This document shows positions 56,230-64,000 of a DNA stretch of 64,000 nt, in pieces (positions within the stretch are counted from its first letter, which is position 1; each line of letters starts with the position of its first letter). Under the pieces are notes generated by a model that saw nothing but the letters and a program-made list of their open reading frames with translations, did no database searches and was not told the origin of the DNA. A program made the position numbers and the translations under genes. The stretch lies in NCBI RefSeq assembly GCF_001927285.1, contig NZ_MSIG01000001.1, forward strand, positions 310,001 through 374,000, in the 5' to 3' direction. The stretch comes from Mongoliimonas terrestris. Lineage in GTDB: Bacteria; Pseudomonadota; Alphaproteobacteria; Rhizobiales; Pleomorphomonadaceae.

Positions 56230-57090
56230 ATGGGTGATGTTCCCTTCGTCAAGATGAACGGCATCGGCAACGAGATCGTCGTCGTCGATCTGCGCGGCCG
56301 CCCCGAGCGGATCGGCCCGGACGCGGCGCGCGCCATCGCGGCCCTGCCGGGCGGCCATTTCGACCAGCTGATGGTGCTGATGACGCCGGTCACCCCGATG
56401 ACCGACGCCTTCATGCGCATCTTCAACGTGGACGGATCGGAATCCGCCGCCTGCGGCAACGGCACGCGCTGCGTCGCCCGGCTCCTGTTCGAGCGCGAAG
56501 GCAAGGCGGCGGTGCTCCTGGAGACCCGCGCCGGGCTTTTGAAGGCGCGCGAGGCCGACGGGCTGGTGACGGTGGACATGGGCACGCCGCGCTTCGCCTG
56601 GCAGGATATCCCGCTCGCCGAGCCGTTCGCCGACACTCGCGCCATCGAGCTGCAGATCGGCCCGATCGACGCGCCCATCCTGCATTCGCCGGCGGTCGTC
56701 AACGTGGGCAACCCGCACGCGGTCTTCTTCGTCGACGACGTGACGGCCTACGATCTCGGCCGGATCGGGCCCCTGCTGGAGAACCACCCGATCTTTCCGG
56801 AGCGGGCGAACATCTCGCTCGCGAAGGTGACGGCGCCGGATGCCCTGATCCTCAAGGTCTGGGAGCGCGGCGCGGGCCTCACCCGGGCCTGCGGGTCGGC
56901 GGCCTGCGCGGCCGCGGTCCTTGCCGCCCGCACCCGGCGCACCGGCCGCACTGTGCGGGTGAGCCTGCCGGGCGGCGACCTTGCCATCGCCTGGACGGCG
57001 GACGACCGCATCCTGATGACCGGCGCAACGGAATACGAGCACGAGGGCGCGGTGCCGGCCGCCGTGTTCGGCCTCCAGGCGGCGGTCTGA
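56230..57090 (+). CDS. dapF: Diaminopimelate epimerase
   Basis: PLP-independent racemase converting L,L- to meso-diaminopimelate for lysine and peptidoglycan. The 286-residue product has the two catalytic Cys in the expected motifs: [11 protein letters not shown] (about Cys75) and [12 protein letters not shown] (about Cys220). The N-terminus [23 protein letters not shown] is standard. ATG 56230 was chosen over upstream starts, which add a Lys/Arg-rich stretch. It heads the dapF-mtaB-ftsY series on one strand, an arrangement known in Hyphomicrobiales. Confidence 0.96.
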   Translation: MGDVPFVKMNGIGNEIVVVDLRGRPERIGPDAARAIAALPGGHFDQLMVLMTPVTPMTDAFMRIFNVDGSESAACGNGTRCVARLLFEREGKAAVLLETRAGLLKAREADGLVTVDMGTPRFAWQDIPLAEPFADTRAIELQIGPIDAPILHSPAVVNVGNPHAVFFVDDVTAYDLGRIGPLLENHPIFPERANISLAKVTAPDALILKVWERGAGLTRACGSAACAAAVLAARTRRTGRTVRVSLPGGDLAIAWTADDRILMTGATEYEHEGAVPAAVFGLQAAV

Positions 57091-57213
57091 TCGTCCCTCT
57101 CCAACCGCCCACAAACGGCCGAAAGGGGCGCCCGGTCTCGGGCGGGCTGGCTTTTCCGGCCGGTTTCAGCCATAGACACCGGCCATACCCCCCTCATTGA
57201 GGATCGCGATTTC

Positions 57214-58470
57214 ATGGGCATCGAGGTGGTCACCTTCGGCTGCCGGCTGAACACGGCCGAGTCCGAGGTGATGAAGCGACAGGCGGAGGCGGCGGGCCTC
57301 ACGGACGCCGTGCTGGTGAACACCTGCGCGGTGACCGGCGAGGCCGTGCGCCAGGCCCGCCAGGCGATCCGCCGCGCGCGCCGCGACAACCCGGCCGCCC
57401 GCATCGTCGTCACCGGCTGCGCCGCCCAGACCGACCCGGCTTCGTTCGCCGCCATGGCGGAGGTGGACCTCGTCGTCGGCAACACGGAGAAGCTGACCGA
57501 GGCCGCCTACCGGGCGCTGCCGGACTTCGGCGTCGGCGCCGAGGAGAAGACCCGCGTCAACGACATCATGAGCGTGAAGGAGACCGCGCTCCATCTCGTG
57601 GATGGCCTTGAAGGACGCGCGCGCGCCTTCGTGCAGGTGCAGAACGGCTGCGACCACCGCTGCACCTTCTGCATCATCCCGTTCGGGCGCGGCAACTCCC
57701 GTTCGGTGCCCATGGGCGACGTGCTCGACCAGGTGCGCCGGCTGGTGGAGAACGGCTATGCGGAGGTGGTGCTGACCGGCGTCGACCTCACCTCCTACGG
57801 GGCCGACCTGCCCGGCCGGCCGCCGCTCGGCCGGCTCGCCCGCACGCTGCTCGCCAAGGTGCCGGAGCTGAAGCGGCTGCGCATCTCGTCGATCGACAGC
57901 ATCGAGGCGGACGACGACCTGATGCGGGCGATCGCCGAGGAGGAGCGGCTGATGCCGCACATGCACCTGTCGCTGCAGCACGGCGACGACCTGATCCTGA
58001 AGCGCATGAAGCGCCGGCACGGCCGCGCCGACGCCATCCGCTTCTGCGACGAGGCCCGGCGGCTGCGCCCCGACATGGTGTTCGGCGCCGACCTGATCGC
58101 GGGCTTTCCGACCGAGACCGACGAAATGGCGGAGAACTCCGCCCGCATCGTGGAGGCGTGCGGCCTGACGCACCTCCACGTCTTCCCCTATTCGCCCCGC
58201 CCCGGCACGCCGGCCGCTCGCATGCCGCAGCTCGACAAGGCCCTCGTCAAGGCGCGCGCCGCCGCGCTCCGCGCCGTCGGCGAGGCCGCCTTCGCCCGGC
58301 ATCTGGCCGCCGAGACCGGACGCGTCCGAAAGGTGCTGGTGGAAAAGCCCGGCATCGGCCGCACCGAGCAGTTCACCCTGACGGAGATCGACCGGGGCGC
58401 GCCGGGCGAGATCGTGCCGGCGGTGGTGACCGGCCACACCGGCCGGGCCCTCGTCGCCCGCGCCGCCTGA
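57214..58470 (+). CDS. mtaB: tRNA t6A methylthiotransferase MtaB
   Basis: Radical-SAM enzyme adding a methylthio group to t6A37 of tRNA. The 418-residue product has the N-terminal UPF0004 domain with cluster Cys in TFGCRLNTAES, VNTCAVTGEA and VVTGCAAQ. The radical-SAM motif is CDHRCTFCIIPFGRGNSRS near residue 146. A short TRAM-like tail ends the protein. The GRGNSRS sequence after the SAM cluster is the MtaB/YqeV type rather than MiaB or RimO. It lies between dapF and ftsY, 123 bp after the former. Confidence 0.94.
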   Translation: MGIEVVTFGCRLNTAESEVMKRQAEAAGLTDAVLVNTCAVTGEAVRQARQAIRRARRDNPAARIVVTGCAAQTDPASFAAMAEVDLVVGNTEKLTEAAYRALPDFGVGAEEKTRVNDIMSVKETALHLVDGLEGRARAFVQVQNGCDHRCTFCIIPFGRGNSRSVPMGDVLDQVRRLVENGYAEVVLTGVDLTSYGADLPGRPPLGRLARTLLAKVPELKRLRISSIDSIEADDDLMRAIAEEERLMPHMHLSLQHGDDLILKRMKRRHGRADAIRFCDEARRLRPDMVFGADLIAGFPTETDEMAENSARIVEACGLTHLHVFPYSPRPGTPAARMPQLDKALVKARAAALRAVGEAAFARHLAAETGRVRKVLVEKPGIGRTEQFTLTEIDRGAPGEIVPAVVTGHTGRALVARAA

Positions 58471-58576
58471 CGGCGGGCCGGACGACCGGGAAGGCTCCGG
58501 ACGGCGCACACGGGGCCTTGCGCGCCGGGCGGCTTCCGGGCGAAACCCAGGCGAACTGAAGAGGACCGCGTAACCC

Positions 58577-59872
58577 ATGGCCGATCCCAAGAAGCCGGGC
58601 TTCTTCCGCTCCCTGTTCGGCGGCGGCAAGCCGGACCCGACGCCGGCGGAGGACACGCCCGACGCCCCGGCCGAGGCGCGGCCCGCGGAGACCGCGCCCG
58701 CCGGGCCGGCGCCGGCCGGGCCGGTGGCCGGGGAGCCGCTGGAAGTGCCCGAACGGGTGGTCGACGCCCGCCGCGCCGCCGAGGCGCCGCCGACCCGCCT
58801 GCCGCTGCCCATCTATGGCGACGCGCCGGAACCCCCGCCGCCCGAGCCCGTCCCGCCCGTGATCGCACCGCCGGCGCCGCCGCCGGTCGCGGCGCTGCCG
58901 GCTGCGCCGGCCTCGCAGCCCGCGCCGGTTCCGGCCGCCGAGGCCGGGCCGAAGCGCAGCTGGCTGCAGCGCCTGAAGGAGGGGCTCGGCCGTTCGTCGA
59001 ACGCCATCGGCGGCGGGATCAAAGCCATCTTCACCAAGCGCAAGCTCGACGACGAGACGCTGGAAGAGCTGGAGAACGTGCTGATCCAGGCCGATCTCGG
59101 CGTGAAGACGGCGCTCGCCATCACCGAGCGCCTCGCCGAGGGACGCTACGGCAAGGACGTGGGCGGCGAGGAGGTGAAGGCCATCCTGGCCGACGAGGTG
59201 GAGAAGGTGCTGCGGCCCGTGGCCGAGCCCTTCCGCCTGAAGCCGGAGCACCGCCCGCACGTGGTGCTGGTGGTGGGCGTCAACGGCTCCGGCAAGACGA
59301 CGACGCTCGGCAAGCTCGCCGCCAAGTTCACCGCCGAGGGGAAATCGGTGCTGCTCGCCGCCGGCGACACCTTCCGGGCCGCCGCCGTCGACCAGCTAAA
59401 AGTCTGGGGCGCGCGCAGCGGCGTGCCGGTCCTGACCCGGCCGACCGGCTCGGACGCGGCGGGCCTTGCCTTCGACGCAGTGACCGAGGCCCGCGCCAAG
59501 GCCCTCGACGTGGTGATGATCGACACCGCCGGCCGGCTGCAGAACAAGGCCGAGCTGATGAACGAGCTGGAGAAAGTGGTGCGGGTCATCCGCAAGGTGG
59601 ACCCGTCCGCCCCGCACGACGTGCTCCTGGTGCTCGACGCCACCACCGGCCAGAACGCCCTCGGCCAGGTGGAGGTGTTCCAGAGGAGCGCCGGCGTCTC
59701 GGGCCTGGTGATGACCAAACTCGACGGCACCGCGCGCGGCGGCATCCTGGTGGCGATCGCCGAGAAATACGGCCTGCCGGTGCATTTCATCGGCGTCGGC
59801 GAGGGAATCGACGACCTGGAGCCGTTCAAGGCGCGCGACTTTGCCCGCGCCATCGCGGGCCTGGAGAGCTGA
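58577..59872 (+). CDS. ftsY: SRP receptor FtsY
   Basis: GTPase receptor for Ffh-ribosome complexes at the inner membrane. The 431-residue product has a 130-residue acidic Pro/Ala-rich A domain, then the N domain (SWLQRLKEGLGRSSNAIGGGIKAIFTKRKLDDETLEELE), P-loop GVNGSGKTTT near residue 235, DTAGR and TKLDGTARGG. Its partner ffh lies 5 kb away on the other strand. The C-terminus FIGVGEGIDDLEPFKARDFARAI is canonical. It follows mtaB by 106 bp. Confidence 0.97.
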   Translation: MADPKKPGFFRSLFGGGKPDPTPAEDTPDAPAEARPAETAPAGPAPAGPVAGEPLEVPERVVDARRAAEAPPTRLPLPIYGDAPEPPPPEPVPPVIAPPAPPPVAALPAAPASQPAPVPAAEAGPKRSWLQRLKEGLGRSSNAIGGGIKAIFTKRKLDDETLEELENVLIQADLGVKTALAITERLAEGRYGKDVGGEEVKAILADEVEKVLRPVAEPFRLKPEHRPHVVLVVGVNGSGKTTTLGKLAAKFTAEGKSVLLAAGDTFRAAAVDQLKVWGARSGVPVLTRPTGSDAAGLAFDAVTEARAKALDVVMIDTAGRLQNKAELMNELEKVVRVIRKVDPSAPHDVLLVLDATTGQNALGQVEVFQRSAGVSGLVMTKLDGTARGGILVAIAEKYGLPVHFIGVGEGIDDLEPFKARDFARAIAGLES

Positions 59873-60040
59873 CGGCGGACGGATCCGCACCCTTGCAAGG
59901 GCGGGCCCGGGGTCGTCCGATCCGGGCCGCCGGGCCACAGAATGCCCTTTTCGTCATCATGCCCAGCGCGCGGGCTTCCGTCCGGCCGGCAAGTGTCGTG
60001 TAATGCCGCCCTCCCGAGTAGCTGAAGGCTGCCCTTTGCA

Positions 60041-63000
60041 ATGGCGATCCTGACGAAGCTGACCCACGTCACCCGGTACAGTTACGACAAGCCGGTCTCC
60101 CTCGGCCCCCAGGTCGTCCGCCTGCGACCCGCCCCGCACAGCCGCACCAAGGTCCCGGCCTACGCGCTGAAGATCAAGCCGGACGGCCACTTCATCAACT
60201 GGCAGCAGGACCCGCACGGCAACTGGCTGGCGCGGCTGGTGTTTCCCGAACCGACGAGCGAGTTCGAAGTGGCCGTGGACCTCCTCGCCGAGATGGCGAC
60301 GGTCAACCCGTTCGACTTCTTCATCGAGGACTATGCCCAGCACTTCCCCTTCACCTACGCGCCGGACCTTGCCATCGAGCTCGCCCCCTACCTGGTGCGC
60401 GAGTCCGAGGGCGACCTGTTCAAGGCCTATCTGGCGGCGGTGCCGCGCAAGCTGACGCCGACGGTGGACTTCCTCGTCGGCGTGAACCAGCGGCTGCAGG
60501 AGGAGATCGGCTACGAGATCCGCATGGAGCCGGGCGTGCAGACGCCGGACGAGACGCTCGGCCGGCGCTCCGGGTCCTGCCGGGACAGCGGCTGGCTGCT
60601 CGTCCAGCTGCTCCGGCACCTCGGCCTCGCGGCGCGCTTCGTCTCCGGCTACCTGATCCAGCTCACCTCCGACCTGAAGGCCCTCGACGGCCCGGCCGGC
60701 ACCGCCGTGGACTTCACCGACCTCCACGCCTGGTGCGAGGTCTACATTCCGGGCGCCGGCTGGATCGGCCTCGACCCCACGTCCGGCCTCCTCTGCGGCG
60801 AAGGCCACATCCCGCTTGCGGCGACGCCCCACTACATGTCGGCCGCGCCGATCAGCGGCGGCTACGCCGGGGCGCCGGACACCAAGGTGGAGTTCGGCTT
60901 CGAGATGGCGGTCGCCCGCATCGACGAGCGGCCCCGGGTGACGCACCCCTTCGCCGAGGAGGCCTGGGACCGGCTGGTCGCCCTCGGCGACCGGGTGGAC
61001 GCGGACCTGAAGGCGCGCGACGTGCGCCTCACCATGGGCGGCGAGCCCACCTTCGTGTCGATCGACGACTACCAGTCGGCCGAGTGGAACACCGCCGCCG
61101 TCGGCCCGACCAAGCGCTGGCGCGCCGACACGCTGATCCGCCGGCTCGCCGACCGCTTCGCGCCCGGCGGCTTCCTGCATTACGGCCAGGGCAAGTGGTA
61201 TCCGGGCGAGAGCCTGCCGCGCTGGACCTTCTCGCTCTACTGGCGCAAGGACGGCAAGCCGATCTGGCGCAACCTGGACCTCGTGGCGCGGGAGAACCGG
61301 CCGACCGGCGTCGGCGCCGAGGACGCCGGGTCGCTCCTCAAGGGCATCGCCCGGCGGCTCATCATCCCGGCGGACTTCGCCATTCCGGCCTACGAGGATC
61401 CGGGCCACTGGATCATCAAGGAGCAGGGCCTGCCGGAGAACGTCACCACCGACGACAGCAAGCTGGAGAGCGCGGAGGAGCGCGCCCGCATCGCCCGGGT
61501 GTTCGAGCGCGGCCTCGGCGCGCCGACCGGCTACGTGATGCCGATCCAGCGCTGGCAGACCCGCGCGGGCCAGGGCTGGGTGTCGGAGAAGTGGTCGTTC
61601 CGCCGCGGCCGGCTCTTCCTCATCCCGGGCGACTCGCCGGTCGGCTACCGGCTGCCCCTCGGCGGCCTTCCCTACGTGCCGCCGGCCGCCTATCCGTACG
61701 TCGTCGAACGCGACACCTTCGCGCCCCGCCCGGACCTGCCGGACCCGGAGGCCATGCACCAGGTCTACCGGCGCTCCGACGAGGTGACGCCGGACGATCC
61801 GCGCGTGCAGCAGTGGATGACGGGCGCCGGCGCGGTGCGCACCGCCATCGCGGTGGAGCCGCGCGACGGCCGGCTCTGCGTCTTCATGCCGCCGGTGATC
61901 GGCGTCGACGACTACCTGGAGCTTCTCGCCGCAGTGGAGAACACCGCCGAGGAGCTCGGCCTGCCGGTGCACATCGAGGGCTATGCGCCGCCGTGGGATC
62001 CGCGCATCGGGGTCATCCGGGTGGCGCCGGACCCCGGCGTGATCGAGGTCAACGTGCACCCGGCCGCCTCCTGGCGCGACTGCGTGGAAATCACCACCGG
62101 CGTCTACGAGGAGGCGCGGCTCTCCCGGCTCGGCACCGACAAGTTCATGGTCGACGGCCGCCACACCGGCACCGGCGGCGGCAACCACGTGGTGGTGGGC
62201 GGCGGCACGCCGGAGGACAGCCCGTTCCTGCGCCGGCCGGACCTTCTGAAGAGCCTGGTGCTCTACTGGCAGCGCCACCCGTCGCTCTCCTACCTCTTCT
62301 CCGGCCTCTTCATCGGCCCCACTTCCCAGGCGCCGCGGGTGGACGAGGCCCGGCACGACCAGCTCTACGAGCTGGAGATCGCGCTCGCCCAGGTGCCCCG
62401 GCCGGGCGAAGGCTGGGCGCCGCTGCCCTGGCTGGTCGACCGGCTGTTCCGCAACCTCCTCGTCGACGTTTCCGGCAACACCCACCGGTCGGAGATCTGC
62501 ATCGACAAGCTGTTCTCGCCGGACGGGCCCACCGGCCGGCTCGGCCTCGTGGAGTTCCGCTCCTTCGAGATGCCGCCGGACGCCCGCATGTCGCTCGCCC
62601 AGCAGCTGCTCCTCCGGGCGCTGATCGCATGGTTCTGGGACGAGCCGCAGACCGGCGGCTTCACCCGCTGGGGCACCGACCTCCACGACCGCTTCATGCT
62701 GGAGCATTTCGTCTGGGCCGACTTCCTGGAGGTGATCGGCGACCTGAAGCGGGCCGGCTATCCCATGGACCCGGTCTGGTTCGACGCCCAGCGCGAGTTC
62801 CGCTTCCCCTATTTCGGGACCGTGGAGCGCCAGGGCGTCAGCCTGGAGATCCGCGGCGCCCTGGAACCCTGGCACGTGACCGGCGAGGAAGGGGCGATCG
62901 GCGGCACCGTGCGCTATGTGGACAGCTCGGTGGAGCGGGTCCAGGCCAAGGTGACCGGCTTCAACCCGTCCCGCCACGTGCTCGCCTGCAACGGCCGGCG

Positions 63001-63352
63001 GGTGCCGACGCTGGCGACCGGCCAGAACGGCGGCTTCGTCGGCGGCGTGCGCTTCAAGGCCTGGCACCCGGCGAGCGGCATCCATCCGGTGCTGCCGGTG
63101 AACGCGCCACTGACCTTCGACGTGATCGACCAGTGGACCGGCCGCTCGCTCGGCGGCTGCGTCTATCACGTGGCGCACCCGGGCGGGCGCAACTACGACA
63201 CCTATCCGGTGAACGCCTACGAGGCGGAGGCCCGCCGGCTCGCCCGCTTCCAGGACCACGGCCACTCGGTCGGCTCCATCCAGGCGCCGCCGGAGGAGCG
63301 GCCGGGCGCTTTCCCGGCGACGCTCGACCTCCGGCGCCCCGCCTGGATCTGA
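60041..63352 (+). CDS. Transglutaminase-like DUF2126 protein
   Basis: A 1103-residue protein with an N-terminal bacterial transglutaminase-associated domain ([29 protein letters not shown]), a transglutaminase-like core and a long DUF2126 region. The core triad is Cys near residue 180 ([20 protein letters not shown]), His near 229 ([15 protein letters not shown]) and Asp near 245 (IGLDPTSG). The DUF2126 part includes [28 protein letters not shown] and [13 protein letters not shown] motifs. Its family is usually encoded beside circularly permuted ATP-grasp genes, as here. The activity is thought to concern amide-bond chemistry on an unknown peptide; no substrate is evident. Confidence 0.93.
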   Translation: MAILTKLTHVTRYSYDKPVSLGPQVVRLRPAPHSRTKVPAYALKIKPDGHFINWQQDPHGNWLARLVFPEPTSEFEVAVDLLAEMATVNPFDFFIEDYAQHFPFTYAPDLAIELAPYLVRESEGDLFKAYLAAVPRKLTPTVDFLVGVNQRLQEEIGYEIRMEPGVQTPDETLGRRSGSCRDSGWLLVQLLRHLGLAARFVSGYLIQLTSDLKALDGPAGTAVDFTDLHAWCEVYIPGAGWIGLDPTSGLLCGEGHIPLAATPHYMSAAPISGGYAGAPDTKVEFGFEMAVARIDERPRVTHPFAEEAWDRLVALGDRVDADLKARDVRLTMGGEPTFVSIDDYQSAEWNTAAVGPTKRWRADTLIRRLADRFAPGGFLHYGQGKWYPGESLPRWTFSLYWRKDGKPIWRNLDLVARENRPTGVGAEDAGSLLKGIARRLIIPADFAIPAYEDPGHWIIKEQGLPENVTTDDSKLESAEERARIARVFERGLGAPTGYVMPIQRWQTRAGQGWVSEKWSFRRGRLFLIPGDSPVGYRLPLGGLPYVPPAAYPYVVERDTFAPRPDLPDPEAMHQVYRRSDEVTPDDPRVQQWMTGAGAVRTAIAVEPRDGRLCVFMPPVIGVDDYLELLAAVENTAEELGLPVHIEGYAPPWDPRIGVIRVAPDPGVIEVNVHPAASWRDCVEITTGVYEEARLSRLGTDKFMVDGRHTGTGGGNHVVVGGGTPEDSPFLRRPDLLKSLVLYWQRHPSLSYLFSGLFIGPTSQAPRVDEARHDQLYELEIALAQVPRPGEGWAPLPWLVDRLFRNLLVDVSGNTHRSEICIDKLFSPDGPTGRLGLVEFRSFEMPPDARMSLAQQLLLRALIAWFWDEPQTGGFTRWGTDLHDRFMLEHFVWADFLEVIGDLKRAGYPMDPVWFDAQREFRFPYFGTVERQGVSLEIRGALEPWHVTGEEGAIGGTVRYVDSSVERVQAKVTGFNPSRHVLACNGRRVPTLATGQNGGFVGGVRFKAWHPASGIHPVLPVNAPLTFDVIDQWTGRSLGGCVYHVAHPGGRNYDTYPVNAYEAEARRLARFQDHGHSVGSIQAPPEERPGAFPATLDLRRPAWI

Positions 63353-63545
63353 CCGGCGCCGCGCGCCACACCCGGCCGGGCGGCTCGACGAGCTGCCCGG
63401 CCGGCGCTGCCCCGCACGATCGGCGGGCCGGGCAGTCGGGACCGACCCGCGCGGAACCGGCGGTGGCGGACTCCACCAAGGTCCAAAAGTTTCTTCCGAT
63501 CCGATGCCGGGACCGGCTACGCTCGCGCTCTCATCCGGGTCCCTC

Positions 63546-64000
63546 ATGACGCAGAAGCAGAATCCCACGCCCCTCCCCCGCACGCCCGCGCCGGGCAGCG
63601 CCCGCGCGCCCTGGCTGAAGGAGATGCTCGCCGCCTACAAGCCGCTCGCTAACGTGTTCGACGAGATGATGCGGCCGGACGGCAGCCTCCGCGAGCCGTG
63701 GGGGCGCTTCCTCGACGAACTCGGCGCGCTGAGCCGCAGCCAGCTCGTCGACGCCTTCGCGTCCGCCGACCGGCACCTGAAGGGCTCCGGCGTGTTCTAC
63801 CGGGTCTACGACGACCCGTCGGGCGGCGAGCGCCCGTGGCCGCTCGCTCCGGTGCCGCTCCTCATCAGCGCGCGCGAGTGGTACGCCATCAAGGAGGGCG
63901 TGATCCAGCGCGCGCGCCTTGCCGAGGCCATCCTCGGCGACCTCTACGGCGAGGGCCGGCTGGTGCGCGACGGAGTGCTGCCGGCCGCCGCCGTCTCGGG
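63546..64000 (+). CDS. Circularly permuted ATP-grasp protein, partial
   Basis: Truncated by the window end; 151 codons are visible from ATG 63546 and the frame is open. The N-terminus (WLKEMLAAYKPLANVFDEMMRPDGSLREPWGRF) and FYRVYDDPSGGERPWPLAPVPLLISAREWYAIKEGVIQRARL match the start of the circularly permuted ATP-grasp (DUF404/DUF407-like) proteins. These proteins are associated with alpha-E and transglutaminase/DUF2126 partners. It lies 193 bp after the DUF2126 gene on the same strand. The remaining catalytic part is outside the window. Confidence 0.85.
   Translation, partial: MTQKQNPTPLPRTPAPGSARAPWLKEMLAAYKPLANVFDEMMRPDGSLREPWGRFLDELGALSRSQLVDAFASADRHLKGSGVFYRVYDDPSGGERPWPLAPVPLLISAREWYAIKEGVIQRARLAEAILGDLYGEGRLVRDGVLPAAAVS

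Overview
The window comes from a very GC-rich alphaproteobacterium, most likely of the order Hyphomicrobiales (Rhizobiales). This rests on gene order and regulatory style rather than on any marker gene. The F1 ATPase operon (atpHAGDC) stands apart from F0 and follows priA. tesB, glnK, amtB, an aminotransferase, ftsK and lolA lie in series. The ffh-rpsP-rimM-trmD-rplS-leuC block sits near dapF-mtaB-ftsY. The LexA box is of the alphaproteobacterial GAAC-N7-GAAC type, and a perfect CtrA-type box precedes the ftsK operon. No tRNA, rRNA, CRISPR array, prophage or transposase was seen. Nearly the whole window is core chromosome with a few accessory insertions.

Layout. 0.3-8.9 kb: an unrecognised gene, then the F1 ATPase operon and priA on the minus strand. 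9-18.7 kb: pyridoxal kinase, a DUF429 protein, beta-carbonic anhydrase, leuB behind an intrinsic terminator, exonuclease III, a CenR-like response regulator with a cyclic-nucleotide-binding protein, an L,D-transpeptidase, a UbiH-type hydroxylase and tesB. 18.7-26.9 kb: glnK-amtB-glnK with a sigma-54-type promoter, then the aminotransferase-ftsK pair and lolA. 27-32.6 kb: an orphan PAS histidine kinase and two GH13 enzymes (TreZ and an alpha-glucosidase). 33.8-39.4 kb: a diffusible-signal-factor (DSF) quorum-sensing module. 39.9-48.5 kb: dnaE2 with a LexA box, DUF1508, a YciB/IspZ septation protein, a GNAT acetyltransferase, leuC, a broken Uma2 gene and a methyltransferase. 48.6-64 kb: the rplS-trmD-rimM-rpsP-ffh block interrupted by an NYN-domain gene, an AraC/LuxR divergent pair, dapF-mtaB-ftsY, and a transglutaminase/DUF2126 protein followed by a truncated circularly permuted ATP-grasp gene.

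The most striking locus is 33.8-39.4 kb. An RpfC-type hybrid kinase (membrane sensor, HisKA, HATPase, REC, Hpt) is translationally coupled to a REC-PAS-GGDEF-EAL protein and faces a convergent RpfF-type synthase that keeps both catalytic glutamates. Order and orientation match the Xanthomonas rpfG-rpfC / rpfF arrangement, but the HD-GYP output of RpfG is replaced by PAS-GGDEF-EAL, the output type of Burkholderia RpfR. The inferred circuit is a DSF-like fatty-acid signal made by RpfF, sensed by RpfC, and relayed through Hpt to a receiver that tunes cyclic di-GMP.

Other notable structures are a duplicated GlnK on both sides of one AmtB, a helically phased array of TGTAG motifs between ubiH and tesB, two inverted copies of a nested palindromic element about 30 kb apart, a hairpin-rich NYN-nuclease insertion inside the rpsP-rimM operon, and possible leader-level control at both leuB and leuC.
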